Source of the DNA: Nitzschia sp. DOCU1
Taxonomy: Eukaryota > Bacillariophyta > Bacillariophyceae > Bacillariales > Bacillariaceae
Reading direction: 5' to 3'
NCBI GenBank assembly: GCA_951394045.1
Contig: OX595992.1
Coordinates: forward strand, 930,001-994,000
DNA length: 64,000 nucleotides
Position numbers and translations under genes: made by a program. The notes under the pieces were generated by a model that made no database searches, was not told where the DNA came from, and saw only the letters and a list, made by a program, of their open reading frames with translations. Positions 61,766-64,000 of the stretch are shown here, piece after piece. Every line of letters starts with the position of its first letter. Position 1 is the first letter of the stretch.

Positions 61766-63570
61766 TCAGTGTACACTAGGCTCTGACACGGGACCAAACT
61801 CATCTTCCATCATGCTGCTATCCCGCTTTGGTACCGTGTTTGGCTGCCCCGTCATGGCAAGGATTCTTTCCCATGTACGTCCATAGGGACTCATTTGTCG
61901 CGGCGAAGTGGCCACCAGCTGTGGAATGGGCAGATACACTGCCGAATTTCCAACTAGGCCAGTGGAAAAGCCAGTCAAGCCCGCCATGGCCCCATGAACT
62001 GCGTTTTGTGCCAGCTGCATGCAATACATTGAGTCTGCCGAATTGGCAGGGACAGATCGGACGGTATAGGATGGATCAATATACTTGATAGTGGCCGTTT
62101 CTCCAAAGCTGCTAAAATATTCGGCGATTTTATCGCGAAGAAACTCCCCAATCTTGGGCCTTGCCCGGTTGCCACCCGCGTCGAGCTCTGTGGAAACGCC
62201 AGAATCTCCTCGCCGGCGCCTTCTGCCACAACCACTACTGCATACTTTTGCTCCTTGACTCGCTCTCGCAAAAAGGGAAGAATTCCGTCCTGACCCTCCA
62301 ACACAATGGGAACTTCAGGGATCAAAACCAAATCTACATCGCCAGATCCCAAGGCCGCAAACGCTGCCAAAAATCCCGCCGAGCGACCCATCAGCTTGAT
62401 AATTCCAATTCCATTGGGAATGTTGCACATTGCCTCCGTCTTGGCGGTACGAATGCTAGCTTGTGCTGCCTCGACAGCACTGACAAAGCCAAAAGATCGA
62501 TCAATATAGTCGACGTCGTTATCAATTGTTTTGGGAATTCCCGCCACTGCCACATTCAACTGTTTGGCAATGCATGCTTCGGATATTTCAAAGGCACCCC
62601 GGTGGGTACCGTCGCCACCAATAATATAAAGCTGTTGAATTTCGTATTCGCAAATAAAGTCCAAAATCTTGTCAATATCAAAGCCTCCTCTGGAAGACCG
62701 AAGGATTGTTCCACCTTCATGATGAATGTTTTCCACCAAAGCATTGGTCAATACAATCGGAGGGTATTCTGGAGCATGAAAGCCATTGAATCCACCCATT
62801 ATGCCATACACTTTCTCTACACCGTACAAATAGTATAGTGAATGTGTCAATTCTCGAATGACATTGTTGAGACCCGGACACAAACCACCGCAAGTGACAA
62901 TGGCTGCCTTGACCTTGCTCGGATCGAAATGCAAGAGACGACGCGGCCCAGCTCGAGGAAAGGCGCGCGAAATACTCTTCATACCCGGCTTTCGAATCTT
63001 ATCTACCAAGACCATTTCTTGATCTCCAATCAGCGTGGTATACTCAACATTGACTTGACGTGTATTCATTGGATGGCTAGGTGGTCCATGGGAGGGGTCT
63101 TCGACGTCGTTTACGGGCATACCATCCCCATTCGTTGTGGCATTCTTCCCTAGTGCTTCCGGTCGAGTGTAGAATCCTCGATTGCGTTTGTTGTATTTCA
63201 TCATGTTAGATCCTTCGTCGCCTTCGTTTTCAAAGGAGGGAAAGCGACCTCGTAAAGTTTCGACTTGGGCCACCAACACTTCCGTGACAGTAATATAGGG
63301 AGAAGTATCCCGTCGGTAGTAGGCTCCCTGTGCCTCAATACAATCGGCGGCATTGTCACTTTCCAATGTACATTCTTCGTTGGGACCATCATTGCTTGAA
63401 GCAGCATAAATTATAAATGGGAAGCGTAGTCGGATGTCACGTCGATGAGGAGGGTCGCCAATCGACGACGATGGAAGAAACGCAAATGCCCCTAAAACAT
63501 CAGCACCCGGCGACAGCAAGGCAAACCACAGAAAAGAAGAAACCAATAAGGAGATTGGATTCATCTTCAT
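61766..63570 (-). CDS. PFK: Plastid 6-phosphofructokinase (ATP-PFK type), apparent one-base frameshift
   Basis: Catalyses fructose-6-phosphate to fructose-1,6-bisphosphate. ATG 63570 gives a signal peptide ending VLGAF|AF, a plastid site. PFK motifs: TCGGLCPGLNNVIREL, IYGIMGGFNG-like VYGIMGGFNGF, IIGGDGTHRGA, GIPKTIDNDVDYIDRSFGF and MGRSAGFLAAFAAL, as in plant-type PFK. The frame is good to AEGAGEE (about 62208). From there the conserved continuation (STELDAGGNRARPKIGEFL, IKYIDPSYTVRSVPA, LAQNAVHGAMAGLTGF) lies in another frame, ending at TGA 61766. One missing base in gaggagattct would explain it. Unshifted, the protein ends at 61975 with a nonsense tail. No intron fits the short junction. 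Confidence 0.85.
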
Positions 63571-64000
63571 TTCCGTCTCAGATATGCGTGCAGAGGTACT
63601 GACAATGGCCTTTGGACTGAGAAACAACAGATGCTGGGTCAACTGCTGACACCAAGGGGGTATCCGAGAATCCAAAGAAAGATGATGCCAAAAGATCGCA
63701 ACGCGAAGCCGGCTTGGTATTTATGTGGCAGTGCTGGCGGGCGCGCCAAATTTCGAGACTCCCCGTGGTTTTGGAATTATGATGCCGACAAAGATCCTCA
63801 GTCGTGCCGACTCTTGCAAGATTCATCATTCGTCAACTACGATAGTGACGGCATTCACGAAACGTTGATGGCATTCATGAAACCATACGATACGATCACG
63901 CCAAAAGCCAAAGCACCATTTCTTCATAACCATCTTCTTCTCTTCTCGAATTACCGAAAACAATGAAGGTCGACTGTCAGCCCCTTCCGTTTCCCTACGG
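63571..64000. other. Upstream of PFK to window edge, no gene supported
   Basis: Promoter side of PFK. Open frames here (for example 63631-63966, +) show no conserved features. Confidence 0.4.

Noticed and set aside
63631..63966. 111-codon open frame (+) near the window end
   Set aside because: Overlaps the PFK 5' region and shows no conserved motif.

Overview
The window looks like nuclear DNA from a diatom or close ochrophyte relative. Genes are dense, lie on both strands and carry few, short (56-102 nt) GT-AG introns. At least five proteins start with a signal peptide ending in an ASAFAP-like site (…SAF|VP, …SGF|CL, …QSF|AR, …QGF|VP, …GAF|AF), the import signal of secondary red plastids. 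Housekeeping proteins (NOP56, LSM5, RFC1, DIM1, SUV3, THOC3) are clearly eukaryotic. I infer a pennate diatom but cannot name the species.

Layout. 1-2.6 kb: an unrecognised low-complexity protein with an in-frame stop inside a 36-bp tandem repeat. 3.1-8.5 kb: NOP56, THOC3, a short-chain dehydrogenase with an in-frame TGA, and LSM5. 9-18.4 kb: a leucine-rich-repeat gene split near its 3' end by an 8.1-kb non-LTR retrotransposon with two intact ORFs and an exact 18-bp target-site duplication. 18.7-24.4 kb: a PSP1-domain protein and a plastid carotenoid-desaturase-like FAD enzyme. 24.5-30.6 kb: a polynucleotide kinase/3'-phosphatase fused to an aldo-keto reductase and carrying a PCNA-binding box, head-to-head with RFC1. 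30.6-34.6 kb: palmitoyl-protein thioesterase and two tandem FkbM methyltransferase genes, one frameshifted. 35-40.4 kb: a TMEM128 homologue, a ubiquitin-specific protease and a small plastid membrane protein. 40.9-49.3 kb: two glutathionyl-hydroquinone-reductase paralogues flanking DIM1 and a PH-START-EDR2 protein. 49.9-56.1 kb: a GT92-like glycosyltransferase, a DDHD phospholipase and a small plastid protein. 56.3-63.6 kb: SUV3 helicase, a metallophosphoesterase, and plastid phosphofructokinase with an apparent one-base frameshift.

Functional themes are RNA processing (NOP56, THOC3, LSM5, DIM1, SUV3), DNA replication and repair (RFC1, the PNKP fusion), lipid or protein turnover (PPT1, DDHD, USP) and plastid metabolism. 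Genes are not in operons; several pairs share short divergent promoters. The most notable items are the fresh LINE insertion, the PNKP-aldo-keto reductase fusion with a PIP box, and four genes whose conserved reading frame is broken by one stop or one base, which may be real alleles or assembly errors.
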